Positions 30,645 to 39,690 of a DNA stretch of 64,000 bases are shown here, one piece after another. The DNA is from Deinococcus sp. Arct2-2. Lineage in GTDB: Bacteria; Deinococcota; Deinococci; Deinococcales; Deinococcaceae. Position numbers and translations under genes: made by a program. The DNA lies in assembly GCF_004801315.1 (NCBI RefSeq), contig NZ_SSNW01000010.1, positions 43,657-107,656 on the forward strand, given 5' to 3'. The stretch's first letter is position 1. Every line of letters starts with the position of its first letter. Below the pieces are notes generated by a model, which saw only the letters and a program-made list of their open reading frames with translations, did not search any database and had not been told where the DNA came from.

Positions 30645-31025
30645 CTACGCTACTCCCTGAACCGCTCCCGTCAGCAGCAACCCCAACCGTTCCCGCGTGA
30701 AGGCGCGTTTGCCTTCCCAGAGGCCGCCTTCTGGCCCTGCGTGCAGATGCCAATGCTTGCTGCCGCCCATCAAGCGCAGGCTGATTCCTTTTAGGTCTAC
30801 ATGGCGCGGGCTGACGGCGGCCACCAACAAGGGCTGCCCGCCCGTGCCTACGCTCACGCTCATCACGGTGGTGGGCAAGTCGTAGGGGCGCTCCATCCGG
30901 TAGATGTAGTCGGGGAAATCGGCAATTTTGGTGAAGGTCAGGCCACGCGCCGCAGCCTCGGCGTCCAGCCAGCCCAGCAGGTCTATCCAAGCGGAATACA
31001 GTTGCCCGTCGGTTGCATGTGCCAT
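30645..31025 (-). CDS. Conserved hypothetical protein
   Basis: 126 residues starting MAHATDGQLYSAW. It is a compact mixed alpha/beta sequence with IADFPDYIYRMERPYDLPTTVMSVSVG and a His-rich GGSKHWHLHAGPEG stretch. No signal peptide or membrane segment is evident and I recognise no family. ATG 31025 lies 8 bp after a minus-strand TACACT, supporting this start over TTG 31034. Confidence 0.6.
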   Translation of the reverse strand: MAHATDGQLYSAWIDLLGWLDAEAAARGLTFTKIADFPDYIYRMERPYDLPTTVMSVSVGTGGQPLLVAAVSPRHVDLKGISLRLMGGSKHWHLHAGPEGGLWEGKRAFTRERLGLLLTGAVQGVA

Positions 31026-31072
31026 GTCGCACAAGTGTAACTCAGGGGGCGGAAGTGGGAAGAACTAAAGCT

Positions 31073-31122
31073 GTTGCGCTCCCCTCTAAGGGGGGCTGGC
31101 TGCGGAGCAGACTGGGGGTTTG
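31073..31122 (-). repeat. Family A repeat fragment, copy A5 (reverse orientation)
   Basis: The reverse complement reads AAACCCCCAGTCTGCTCCGC then AGCCAGCCCCCCTTAGAGGG and GAGCGCA. This is the left half of the element only, and the only copy on the opposite strand in this window. Confidence 0.7.
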
Positions 31123-31260
31123 CCCGAAATCGTCGACGCTCAACGCTTCCCAAGCTTGGCAATCTTTGGATGCTGCTCAGCTCTACAAAGAATCAATAGG
31201 CTGCCGCGCTCCGTCAATCGGCCTATTTCCCCCGACGCCCGCTCATGCTCTCCTATTTCG

Positions 31261-31851
31261 GTGCAGCGCATCTTGGTCATCGGAACGACGGGCAGCGGCA
31301 AAACCACGTTGGCGCGGGCCATTGCTGGGCGTTTGGGCCTGCCACACGGCGAGCAGGATTCTTGGTTTCATCAACCCGGTTGGCAAGCCGCGCCTACACA
31401 GCAGTTTCGGGCGCAGGTGGCCGCGTTTACGTCCCAAAGTGCTTGGGTCATGGACGGCAACTACAGCAAAGCGAGGGACATCGGCTGGGCGCGGGCCGAT
31501 ACCTTGGTGTGGCTGGATTATCCGGCCAGAGTAGTGTTTTGGAGGTTGCTGACACGGACGGTGAGGCGAACCTTGTCACAACAAGAACTGTGGAATGGCA
31601 ACCGCGAAAGCCTGCGCTTGCAGTTGTCACGCGACAGTATTTTTCTGTGGTTTTTCCGCACGCACTGGAAACGGCAGCGGACAACGCCGGAGCAGATCGC
31701 CCAATTTCCACACTTGCGGGTCGTTCGGTTGTGTTCGCCGGAAGCGGCTGCGGCTTGGGTGGGGGCGCTGGTGGAAGAGCAATCGCTTCGCTCACTCACA
31801 CCCTCTGCTGGCGCAGCTCTGCGAGTCCCAACCCTCCCCCCTCAAGAGTGA
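31261..31851 (+). CDS. P-loop kinase-like protein (adenylate kinase/topology-modulation type)
   Basis: 196 residues from GTG 31261. RILVIGTTGSGKTTLARAIAGRLG is a Walker A at the N-terminus. The order GEQDSWFHQPGW, WVMDGNYSKARDIGW, ADTLVWLDYPARVVFWRLLTRTVRR matches DNA-topology-modulation FlaR-like or shikimate/adenylate-kinase-like proteins. The substrate is unknown. The last ~25 residues (SLRSLTPSAGAALRVPTLPPQE) are encoded by a family B intergenic repeat, so the gene has probably gained a 3' extension by repeat insertion. Confidence 0.75.
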   Translation: MQRILVIGTTGSGKTTLARAIAGRLGLPHGEQDSWFHQPGWQAAPTQQFRAQVAAFTSQSAWVMDGNYSKARDIGWARADTLVWLDYPARVVFWRLLTRTVRRTLSQQELWNGNRESLRLQLSRDSIFLWFFRTHWKRQRTTPEQIAQFPHLRVVRLCSPEAAAAWVGALVEEQSLRSLTPSAGAALRVPTLPPQE

Positions 31852-31855
31852 GGGA
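31778..31855 (+). repeat. Family B repeat, copy B2, overlapping a gene 3' end
   Basis: AGAGCAATCGCTTCGCTCAC, TCACACCCTCTGC, GCAGCTCTGCGAGTCCC and CCTCCCCCCTCAAGAGTGAGG. The same order is seen at 59305-59380. It runs through the last codons of the kinase-like gene. Confidence 0.7.
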
Positions 31856-31882
31856 GTTCATTCTGTTTATGAATTGGTGCTA

Positions 31883-33730
31883 TCAGCCCTGAAGCAGCAA
31901 CCGCCCGCCCACTGCATTCAGCGTCACTTCTCCGCCCGTCCACACTTCGCCCGTCAGCGCGTCACGCCATTCTCCAGCAGGGAGCCTCAGAGTGATTTCG
32001 TGCGATTCGGTGCGTCGGCTGGCACACACGGCGGCGCGTTCGGTGCGTCCGTCTGCGTGGGTGTATTCGCGTAGGTAAGCGATGGCGTCGGCCTCGGCGT
32101 GCAGGAAGCGCAGATTGCCCTCTTGCAAGGTGTGGGTGCTGCGGCGCACCCCAATCAGGGCCTTCACTTTGGTGCGTAAATCGGTGTCCCAGTCGGCTTC
32201 ATCCCACGGCATCGGCTCGCGGCACCACGGCATATTTCCGGTTCGGCTCTGGGTCACGCCCACTTCGGAGCCGTAGTAGGTGCAGGGCACGCCCGCATAG
32301 CCCATCAGCAGCGTAAAGGCCGCCAGAAAGCGCGTGCGGTCATTGCTCACCCGGTACATGGCCCGCCCGATGTCGTGCGATTCCAGCAAATTGACCATGC
32401 TGAGGCCCACTTGCGGCGGCAGCGCGTGGTAAGCGTCCCACAAAATCTCGGCCACTTCTGGCCCTGCCAACTGGCTGGGTTCCGAAAAATAGGTAGCCCC
32501 ACTCAGCCACTGCATCACGGGCAACCCGAACCCGTGATAGTTCATGGCGCTGTCTTCGCCCCGACCGTCTAGGGCGTGTTCGGGGTCAAAAAAGCGTTCT
32601 CCGAAAATGAAGGCGTCTGGTTTTTCCTGCCGCGCCGCCGATTTGAGGGCGCGGTGCAGGGGCAAGTTGTCTTCGTCGGTGCCGTCCGTGCCGATCATGT
32701 GGGCCACGTCCAGCCGCCAGCCCGCTGCCCCGCGCCGCAGCCAGTGGCGCACCACGCTTTCTTCTCCGCTCAGGAATTCCTGCACCGCCAACTCGTTGCG
32801 GTAGTCGATTTTGGGCAGCGTGGGCACATCAAAAAAGGCGTGGTAAGGCGGCTTGCCGGGTGTGTCGCGCCAAGTAAACAAGCCACGTTCGGGGGCCGTT
32901 TCGTCTTTCAGGGCTGCCTGAAACAGCGCATTTTCATTACCCATATGATTGAAGACGCCGTCCAGCACCAGCTTTACGCCTGCGGCTTCGGCGGCCTGCG
33001 CCAATTCGTCCCACGCCGCGTCGCCGCCCAAATGGGGGTCAACTCGGCGGTAATCGGTGATGTCGTAGCGGTGATTGCTGGGCGAGACAAAAATAGGTGT
33101 GAGCCACAGTGCATTGATGCCCAAATCGGTGAGGTAGGGGAGGGCCTGCGTCACGCCGTTCAGGTCGCCGCCGTAATGCGCGTGTATGTCGCCGTGCGCG
33201 TCTACGGGCGTGTTCCATTCCACATGCTCCACCGGGCGGCCCTCGTAGATATATTCCCCGGTTTGTACGTCGTTGGCGGGGTCGCCGTTGCGGAAGCGGT
33301 CAGGGAAGATTTGATAGAACACGCTGCGCCATGCCCATTCCGGGGCGGTGTGGCCGGCCAAGTACTGAAACCAATTGCGGAAGCCCCGGCGGGTGTGGTG
33401 TAGCCCCAGCGCCGTCAAGTTCAGGTGATCGCCGGGCAAATCCAGCGTCCATGCGTAGCGCACCCGGTCACTGTGCAGCGGCAATTCGGCCTCGAACCAG
33501 CGGCCTTCGCCGTTCCAATCAACTCCGGCCAAGCCTTCAACCTCCCGCGCCGCAAAACTCTCGATTTCGCCCACTTGCACGACGCGCAACCTGACCGCCG
33601 TTACAGGCAAGGTGGTTCTCATCCGCACGGTCACGCTGCCGCCCCGCGCCGCCCCCAACTGCGCTGTGTAGGCGGGCGTGTGGTCGTGCTGGGCACTCAG
33701 GATGGACGAAAAAGAGGTGCTGGTGGTCAT
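31883..33730 (-). CDS. GH13 alpha-amylase family glycosidase (neopullulanase / maltogenic-amylase-like)
   Basis: A 615-residue enzyme acting on alpha-glucans. ATG 33730 follows GGAGG by 6 bp. A much longer upstream frame overlaps the divergent BMP gene and is rejected. An N-terminal beta domain (about residues 1-120) precedes SVFYQIFPDRFRNGDP. Conserved barrel regions are VKLVLDGVFNHMG, GWRLDVAHMI (nucleophile Asp at about 339), FIFGERF (acid/base Glu at about 375) and LLESHDIGR (Asp at about 450). No signal peptide is seen, so it is likely cytoplasmic and acts on imported maltodextrins. Confidence 0.93.
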   Translation of the reverse strand: MTTSTSFSSILSAQHDHTPAYTAQLGAARGGSVTVRMRTTLPVTAVRLRVVQVGEIESFAAREVEGLAGVDWNGEGRWFEAELPLHSDRVRYAWTLDLPGDHLNLTALGLHHTRRGFRNWFQYLAGHTAPEWAWRSVFYQIFPDRFRNGDPANDVQTGEYIYEGRPVEHVEWNTPVDAHGDIHAHYGGDLNGVTQALPYLTDLGINALWLTPIFVSPSNHRYDITDYRRVDPHLGGDAAWDELAQAAEAAGVKLVLDGVFNHMGNENALFQAALKDETAPERGLFTWRDTPGKPPYHAFFDVPTLPKIDYRNELAVQEFLSGEESVVRHWLRRGAAGWRLDVAHMIGTDGTDEDNLPLHRALKSAARQEKPDAFIFGERFFDPEHALDGRGEDSAMNYHGFGLPVMQWLSGATYFSEPSQLAGPEVAEILWDAYHALPPQVGLSMVNLLESHDIGRAMYRVSNDRTRFLAAFTLLMGYAGVPCTYYGSEVGVTQSRTGNMPWCREPMPWDEADWDTDLRTKVKALIGVRRSTHTLQEGNLRFLHAEADAIAYLREYTHADGRTERAAVCASRRTESHEITLRLPAGEWRDALTGEVWTGGEVTLNAVGGRLLLQG

Positions 33731-33817
33731 AGAAAGCCTCCGAACAGGGGAATTGAGAACATAAAAAAGGCGTCTGGCACGGCCCGCCTGCGAGTGCAGA
33801 AGAAGGTCGTGCCAAAC

Positions 33818-33830
33818 GGCAAGCGTTGCC
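33818..33830. promoter_or_regulatory. Possible operator upstream of the amylase
   Basis: GGCAAGCGTTGCC has 5-bp inverted arms around a 3-base centre, within AAACGGCAAGCGTTGCC. It is about 90 bp upstream of the amylase ATG. A LacI-type regulator site is possible, but a single short palindrome in GC-rich DNA is weak evidence. Confidence 0.25.
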
Positions 33831-34033
33831 TGTGAACTGTAGTGCCCCCAGATTAGCTGGATTCCGGTGTGGATGAAAGGGGGCCGGGGTTGAGGCGGCG
33901 GCGGACAGCTCAGGTGGCTCTCTCCGGGCCTTATATTCGGCACTACCCCCAGCGGGTGAGTTGCTGCTTTTTTCACGCACGGGCGCACTGGGAGCGAGAA
34001 AACACACGGGCAGCCGGGGCTGGGCGCGGCAGC

Positions 34034-35248
34034 ATGGAGCCGATGAAACGCACTGCCGCCACCGCTGCTCGTACTGCCGCCCCTCGTCCGCTGACGGTTG
34101 CCCCAACAGGTGCGCCCGCCCGCCGTTTTTCCGGGCTTGCGTTTTCTAGCCGCGCCCTTACGCTGGCTCTCATAGCCGCGTTGGGTGTGGCTCAGGCCGC
34201 GCCTATCCGCACCATCGGCCTCGCGTTCGATGTAGGCGGCGTCAAAGACGGTGGATTTAACCAAGCGGCCTACGAGGGAGCTGTGCGGGCGGCCAAAGAA
34301 CTCGGCCTGACCATCAAAACAGCTCAACCCAAAAAATCTGCCGAAATTGGCAAGGGAGTGACGCCGCTGGTGCAGGGCGGCGCAGGCTTGGTCATTGGTG
34401 TGGGGTACGCCAACAACGAGGCTATTACGGCTTCGGCGGCGGCCTACAGTGGCAACCGGTTTGCCGTTGTGGATGACCTGCCCAAAGGCAAGAACGCTGT
34501 GGGCCTGCGCTTCCGCGAGCAAGAAGGCAGCTTTTTGGTGGGCTATTTGGCGGGCAAGCAGAGCAGCACGGGCATCGTGGGCTTTGTAGGCGGCGTAGAC
34601 GTACCCGTGATTCAGAAGTTCCGGGCCGGATTCGCGGCGGGCGTGAAGTTTGCTTGCCCCAATTGCCGCGTGGTCAGCGCCTTCGTTGCCAAAACCAGCG
34701 CCGGGTTCAATGACCCCAAAGCCGCCGCCCTCATTGCGGCGGGCATGACCAAGCAGGGCGTAGACATTATTTTCCCCGCAGCCGGAGCCAGTGGTCAGGG
34801 CGTGGTGAACTTCATCAAGGGGCAGCCGTGCCTCAAGGCCAGCAGTTTGCCCGCAGGTGTGAAATTTAAGAGCGATGTGTTTGCAAGCATCGGCAAAAGC
34901 GCTGCCTACAAAAAACTGTGTACCACCGCCTCACGCCCCCTGTTCTTTATTGGCGTAGACACCAACCAAAACGCGCTCGGCGACTTCGACAAGCAGGCCG
35001 CTACCCTCAATCACGGCCTGACCAGCATGGTGAAACGGGTAGACAACGCCGTGTATACCATCGTCAAGGAGTACGCCGAAGACCGGCCTTGGCGCGGCGG
35101 AGACCGTTCGTTCGGCCTCAGCAACGGCGGGGTCAGCGTGGCTATCGATAGTTACAACCGCGCCCTGATTCCGGCCGCCCTAGAAACCAGCCTGAAAAAA
35201 GTGGAGCAACTAATTACGGACGGGGTCATTAAGGTACCCACCCAATAA
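34034..35248 (+). CDS. BMP family ABC transporter substrate-binding protein (paralogue 2)
   Basis: About 404 residues. A long basic/Ala-rich N-terminal stretch precedes a signal segment (RALTLALIAALGVAQAAP). The BMP domain is shown by TIGLAFDVGGVKDGGFNQAAYEG, LVIGVGYANNEA, VGLRFREQEGSFLVGYLAG, GFVGGVDVPVIQKFRAGF, IIFPAAGASGQGV and FFIGVDTNQNALGDFDKQ. Compared with paralogue 1 it has an extra CPNC pair in KFACPNCRVVSAF. The start could be ATG 34034 or 34043. TATATT at 33932 is a possible -10. Paralogue 3 follows 166 bp downstream. Confidence 0.88.
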   Translation: MEPMKRTAATAARTAAPRPLTVAPTGAPARRFSGLAFSSRALTLALIAALGVAQAAPIRTIGLAFDVGGVKDGGFNQAAYEGAVRAAKELGLTIKTAQPKKSAEIGKGVTPLVQGGAGLVIGVGYANNEAITASAAAYSGNRFAVVDDLPKGKNAVGLRFREQEGSFLVGYLAGKQSSTGIVGFVGGVDVPVIQKFRAGFAAGVKFACPNCRVVSAFVAKTSAGFNDPKAAALIAAGMTKQGVDIIFPAAGASGQGVVNFIKGQPCLKASSLPAGVKFKSDVFASIGKSAAYKKLCTTASRPLFFIGVDTNQNALGDFDKQAATLNHGLTSMVKRVDNAVYTIVKEYAEDRPWRGGDRSFGLSNGGVSVAIDSYNRALIPAALETSLKKVEQLITDGVIKVPTQ

Positions 35249-35321
35249 AGTCAGTAAGACGGGCGCACGAACGGGTCGGCTAGGCTACAGGTACAGCTTT
35301 CGCTTCAAACTGTGCGCTCCA

Positions 35322-35343
35322 CAATTCGCGCTTCACAATCCAC
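35322..35343 (+). repeat. Family E short repeat
   Basis: CTCCACAATTCGCGCTTCAC followed by AATCCAC, between the two BMP genes. Related to the words at 24499 and 49838. Confidence 0.4.
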
Positions 35344-35414
35344 TTCCCTCACTTCTGTCGTCTATGGCGCTTTGACCATCTGGGTCGGCTCATCTATGCC
35401 AGCGAAAGGAGCGT

Positions 35415-36527
35415 ATGAAAACATTGCCTTCTGGCCGCCGCGCTGTCCTGAGTTTTTCCCTTCTTCTGTGTACCAGCCTCGCCGTTTCTGCCCCCGCCGT
35501 CCCCAGCGTGATGCTGCTGTTCGATCCAGCGGGCCGGGCCGACAACGCTATCAACCAAAGCGCCTCGGACGGCCTAGACCGCGTGGTGCGCGACAGTGGC
35601 ATCGCCTTCGGCTCGAATGCGGTCACGGGTGCCGACGATGCGTTGGCCCAAATTCGGGACGCAGCCAAGTCCAATTCGGTGGTCATCGCGGTGGGCGGCG
35701 TCAGTGTGGGCGCACTCACCAAAATCGCCAAAGAGTTTCCGAACGTCAAATTTATTGGCGTCGACAGCCTGCCCAGCGGCCCGAACACGGCGGGTCTGCG
35801 GTTCCGCGAGCATGAGGGCGGCTTTCTGGCAGGCGCGATGGCGGGCAAAGCAAGCAGCACCCAGATTTTGGGTGTGGTGGGCGCGGGCAACGATCCAGTG
35901 ACCACCAAATACCGCGCAGGCTTTATTGCGGGCGTGAAATTCGTGTGCGGCAACTGCACCGTGCTGACTGCAAATGTGACCAAGCCCAACGATATGTTTG
36001 GGGCCACCACCCTCACCAAAGGGTTGTTTGCCAAGGGGGCCGACATCGTGCTGGCCGCTGCCGGAAGCAGTAGCCGGGGCGTGGTCAGTGCGGCCACCTC
36101 CGTCGAGTGCCTGACCGCCAAAACCTTGCCCAAAGGCGTGACTTTTAAAAGTGATGTCTTTAAAGCCGTTCCCCGCAGCGGCACCTACAAAGACTCCTGC
36201 AAGGGCGACACCCGCCCCGTGTTTGCCATCGGCACCGAAAGCAACATGAACCGCTACGGCGACACCGACATCGACCCCAGCACCCTGAATCACACCCTGA
36301 CCAGCGTGATCAAGCGGGCCGACAACGCCGTATACGCCATCCTGAGCGACATTGCGGCCAGCAGACCTTGGCGACCCGGCGAGCGCGGCTTTGCCCTCCA
36401 AAACGGCGGGATAGAACTGTCGATAGACAAAACCAACCGCTCCCTGATTTCGCCCCAAATGGAAAAAGACCTGACAAAAATCCAGAAGCTGGTCACAGAC
36501 GGAGTGATTAAGGTTCCGATGCAGTAA
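35415..36527 (+). CDS. BMP family substrate-binding protein (paralogue 3)
   Basis: 370 residues. AAAGGAG lies 5 bp before the ATG. Signal peptide LSFSLLLCTSLAVSAPA. The BMP-type fold is more diverged than in paralogues 1 and 2: VMLLFDPAGRADNAINQSASDG, VVIAVGGVSVG, AGLRFREHEGGFLAGAMAGK, IVLAAAGSSSRGVV and FAIGTESNMNRYGD in place of GVDSNQN. It also has a CxxC (KFVCGNCTVL) at the position of CPNC in paralogue 2. The altered ligand-loop residues suggest a different ligand. A terminator follows. Confidence 0.88.
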   Translation: MKTLPSGRRAVLSFSLLLCTSLAVSAPAVPSVMLLFDPAGRADNAINQSASDGLDRVVRDSGIAFGSNAVTGADDALAQIRDAAKSNSVVIAVGGVSVGALTKIAKEFPNVKFIGVDSLPSGPNTAGLRFREHEGGFLAGAMAGKASSTQILGVVGAGNDPVTTKYRAGFIAGVKFVCGNCTVLTANVTKPNDMFGATTLTKGLFAKGADIVLAAAGSSSRGVVSAATSVECLTAKTLPKGVTFKSDVFKAVPRSGTYKDSCKGDTRPVFAIGTESNMNRYGDTDIDPSTLNHTLTSVIKRADNAVYAILSDIAASRPWRPGERGFALQNGGIELSIDKTNRSLISPQMEKDLTKIQKLVTDGVIKVPMQ

Positions 36528-36536
36528 GGAAAGCGG

Positions 36537-36565
36537 CAAGTGGTGATTAGTCAGTGGTGAGTAGG
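36537..36565 (+). repeat. Family D short repeat
   Basis: AAGTGGTGATTAGTCAGTGG then TGAGTAGG, just before the terminator hairpin. Same words as at 17121 and 56651. Confidence 0.5.
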
Positions 36566-36608
36566 AAAGGCGAAGACGGCGCTGAGGCTGTTTCGCCTTT
36601 CCCGTTTT
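36566..36608 (+). terminator. Intrinsic terminator after BMP paralogue 3
   Basis: AAAGGCGAA (36566-36574) pairs with TTTCGCCTTT (36591-36600), followed by CCCGTTTT. Confidence 0.65.
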
Positions 36609-36657
36609 AACTCCCGTACCACTCTGCCACTCTGATTGAGCGTTGACGATTCCGGGC

Positions 36658-36766
36658 GAACCCCCCAGTCTGCTCCGCAGCCAGCCCTCCTTGAGGGGAG
36701 CGCAAAAGCAGTTGTCCTCCCCTCTAAGGGGGGCGTTGCGCCAGCAACGGGGGGGTTCGCCTTCCA
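36658..36766 (+). repeat. Family A repeat, copy A6
   Basis: Full-length copy bounded by GGCGAACCCCCC and GGGGGGTTCGCC. The terminal inverted repeat is kept by a compensatory change (GGCGAAC/GTTCGCC) relative to copies with GGTGAAC/GTTCACC. It is joined to A7 by a linker resembling the A2-A3 linker. Confidence 0.85.
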
Positions 36767-36786
36767 ACTTTGATTGAAGTCACGTG

Positions 36787-36851
36787 TAACCCCCCCAGTC
36801 TGCTGTGCAGCCAGCCCCCCTTAGAGGGGAGCGCAAAAGCTGTTGTCCCCA
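36787..36851 (+). repeat. Family A repeat, copy A7 (left half)
   Basis: ACCCCCCCAGTCTGCTGTGC, CCCCCCTTAGAGGGGAGCGC and AAAAGCTGTTGTCCCC, preceded by GAAGTCACGTGTA. It is truncated before the right half, 40 bp upstream of the ispG -10 box. Confidence 0.75.
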
Positions 36852-36890
36852 CGTCCCGCCCGTTTCCCTTTCTTCCCGCCGCCCGCCGCG

Positions 36891-36896
36891 TAAACT
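36891..36896 (+). promoter_or_regulatory. -10 element (TAAACT) for ispG
   Basis: TAAACT ends 6 bp before ATG 36903. Textbook leaderless spacing. Confidence 0.55.
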
Positions 36897-36902
36897 AAGC
36901 CT

Positions 36903-38132
<1,230 letters not shown>

Positions 38133-38152
38133 GCGGGCGTTCTGGGTGGGGC

Positions 38153-38168
38153 GTCTAAGGGTCTAAGG
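38153..38168 (+). repeat. Family C short repeat
   Basis: TCTAAGGGTCTAAGGT, one side of the CTAAGGGTC word seen as full palindromic units at 43153 and 44117. Confidence 0.45.
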
Positions 38169-38203
38169 TGCTGGGGCAGTGACAGTGTTGGCTCCCACAG
38201 TGG

Positions 38204-38232
38204 TTGCAACTGCGACTCGCCAGCTTTAGATT
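38204..38232 (+). promoter_or_regulatory. Promoter for the DUF4259 gene
   Basis: TTGCAA (38204-38209) and TAGATT (38227-38232) with a 17-bp spacer, 16 bp before ATG 38249. Confidence 0.55.
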
Positions 38233-38248
38233 CTGGCATGATGGCCCT

Positions 38249-38650
38249 ATGAACGTTTGGGGAACTGGCCCTTTTGAAAACGATGCAGGCGCGGCTTTTG
38301 TGCAGGAAGTCGTGCAAGACGGCGAATTTGCCTTGGCCGAAGCCTTCGAGGTGGCCCTAGACCCCGATACGGTGTTCTTGGCGGCCGAAGAAGGCCACCG
38401 CGCCTACGCCGCCGCTGCTGTGCTAGCTGCCGTGCTAGGCGGCGAAACGGCGGGAATGACCGACGCGGGCCTGCGCTCGTGGGTGCAAAATGCCGATCAG
38501 TCCGACTTGGCCCCCTTGCAAGACATAGCGCGGGACGCCCTAGAGCGAATTGTCGGCCCCGACAGCGAGTTGCCTGACCTGTGGGAAGACACGGCAGATG
38601 CCGAAGCATGGCAAGCCGAAATAGAACGGTTGCAGGGCGTACTGGAGTAG
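38249..38650 (+). CDS. DUF4259 family protein
   Basis: 133 residues. It starts with the family hallmark MNVWGTGPFENDAGAAFVQEV and is rich in acidic and alanine residues (AAEEGHRAYAAAAVLAAVLGGE, SELPDLWEDTADAEAWQAEI). The length is normal for DUF4259. The domain is widespread in small cytoplasmic proteins with no assigned activity, sometimes near phage-defence or toxin loci. Here the neighbours give no such hint. It is followed 15 bp later by a hypothetical gene. Confidence 0.85.
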   Translation: MNVWGTGPFENDAGAAFVQEVVQDGEFALAEAFEVALDPDTVFLAAEEGHRAYAAAAVLAAVLGGETAGMTDAGLRSWVQNADQSDLAPLQDIARDALERIVGPDSELPDLWEDTADAEAWQAEIERLQGVLE

Positions 38651-38665
38651 GGGAGTGGTGATCAG

Positions 38666-39184
38666 GTGAATAGGGAGCGGGTGAGCTTCGCCCTCAACAT
38701 CGATCCGGGTAGCGTGCTTGACCTGTTGGTGTCTGAACGTTACGGCCCGCCCCGCCTCTTACCTGAACAAGTGGAACCGTACTTGAATGAGTTGGCAAGA
38801 CGCTTGGGGTGGCAGGCCAAATCCGTGCCGCCGATCGGGTACCAGAGCTTTTGGGCTAGGCATTGGCAAGACCGATATGGCTCTGCGCTGGGCGTCTCTC
38901 TTCACCGCGAAAGTGTGACCGCCGTTGTGTTGCCGGGCGATCAGGAACCGTTGCTGGATGAGCGCAGCTATCAGGCCAGTGGTGTTCTGTTGGCGGCCCT
39001 AAGTGCAGACGGCCAATTGATCTTGCCCGAAGCCGATTGGTTGGCCGCGCCGTTTACAGCGTTTACAGCCGCCGAACGCGAACGCATCCTCGCCTCGCCC
39101 TCAGGCACTGGGTGGGAAGCCTATAGCCTGCGCTACTGGAAGCCGACTTCACGTGGGTCAGCCTTGTTCAACGGCTGGGATTGA
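38666..39184 (+). CDS. Hypothetical protein
   Basis: 172 residues from GTG 38666, with GTG 38681 as an alternative. It is a soluble mixed-structure sequence: FALNIDPGSVLDLLVSERYG, YGSALGVSLHRESVTAVVLPG, WEAYSLRYWKPTSRG. No signal, membrane segment or recognised motif. The close spacing to the DUF4259 gene suggests co-transcription. Confidence 0.6.
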   Translation: MNRERVSFALNIDPGSVLDLLVSERYGPPRLLPEQVEPYLNELARRLGWQAKSVPPIGYQSFWARHWQDRYGSALGVSLHRESVTAVVLPGDQEPLLDERSYQASGVLLAALSADGQLILPEADWLAAPFTAFTAAERERILASPSGTGWEAYSLRYWKPTSRGSALFNGWD

Positions 39185-39199
39185 CCTTCTAGCTGAAGC

Positions 39200-39625
39200 T
39201 CAGAATCGAATTTCCAACCCCAGCCCGCCGCCAAATTGCCCGCCCGTATTGCCGCGCACGAAGGCCCGCCATCCCGCTGGCCCCAGCAACGGCCCACGCA
39301 GTCCGGCTTCGGCATAGCCCACCACATCGCTGTTGACGCTCGACAGTTCGCCGCCCACCGTACCAAATGCATCTACCCGTGTCAGGGGCAAGTTCACGTC
39401 GCGCAGGGTCAGGCCCGCGGCGAGGCGTCTTGGGCCATTGTTCCGCTGTTGCTCGGCGCTGCCCTCTACGCCCAACGTGCCAATAAACGGCACCCGCAGC
39501 ACCGATACGCCCGCGTGAACGCCGTATCCGGCAGTATTGGCGTTGGCTCCGGCCCACAGAGTCGCGGCAGTGGCCGGGGCAGACAGAGCGGAGAGGGCCA
39601 GCAAAGGCAGCAGAAGACGGCGCAT
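39200..39625 (-). CDS. Exported beta-barrel-like hypothetical protein
   Basis: 141 residues. A cleavable signal peptide (MRRLLLPLLALSALSAPATA) is followed by alternating hydrophobic/polar Gly-rich strands (GANANTAGYGVHAGVSV, GTLGVEGSAEQ, VVGYAEAGLRGPLLG, GGGLGLEIRF). The C-terminal Phe and strand pattern resemble small outer-membrane beta-barrels. Deinococcus has an outer membrane-like layer, so this is plausible. The ATG follows a minus-strand TAAGCT by 6 bp. Confidence 0.65.
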   Translation of the reverse strand: MRRLLLPLLALSALSAPATAATLWAGANANTAGYGVHAGVSVLRVPFIGTLGVEGSAEQQRNNGPRRLAAGLTLRDVNLPLTRVDAFGTVGGELSSVNSDVVGYAEAGLRGPLLGPAGWRAFVRGNTGGQFGGGLGLEIRF

Positions 39626-39690
39626 GCAGACAGCTTAAGCGGGCCGCATGAGAGCCATTCTGCTTGGCGCTGAGGCAGTTAACGCCGCGC

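Noticed and set aside
33731..34522. N-terminal extension of the amylase frame up to 34522
   Set aside because: It overlaps the divergent BMP gene, and GGAGG lies exactly before ATG 33730.
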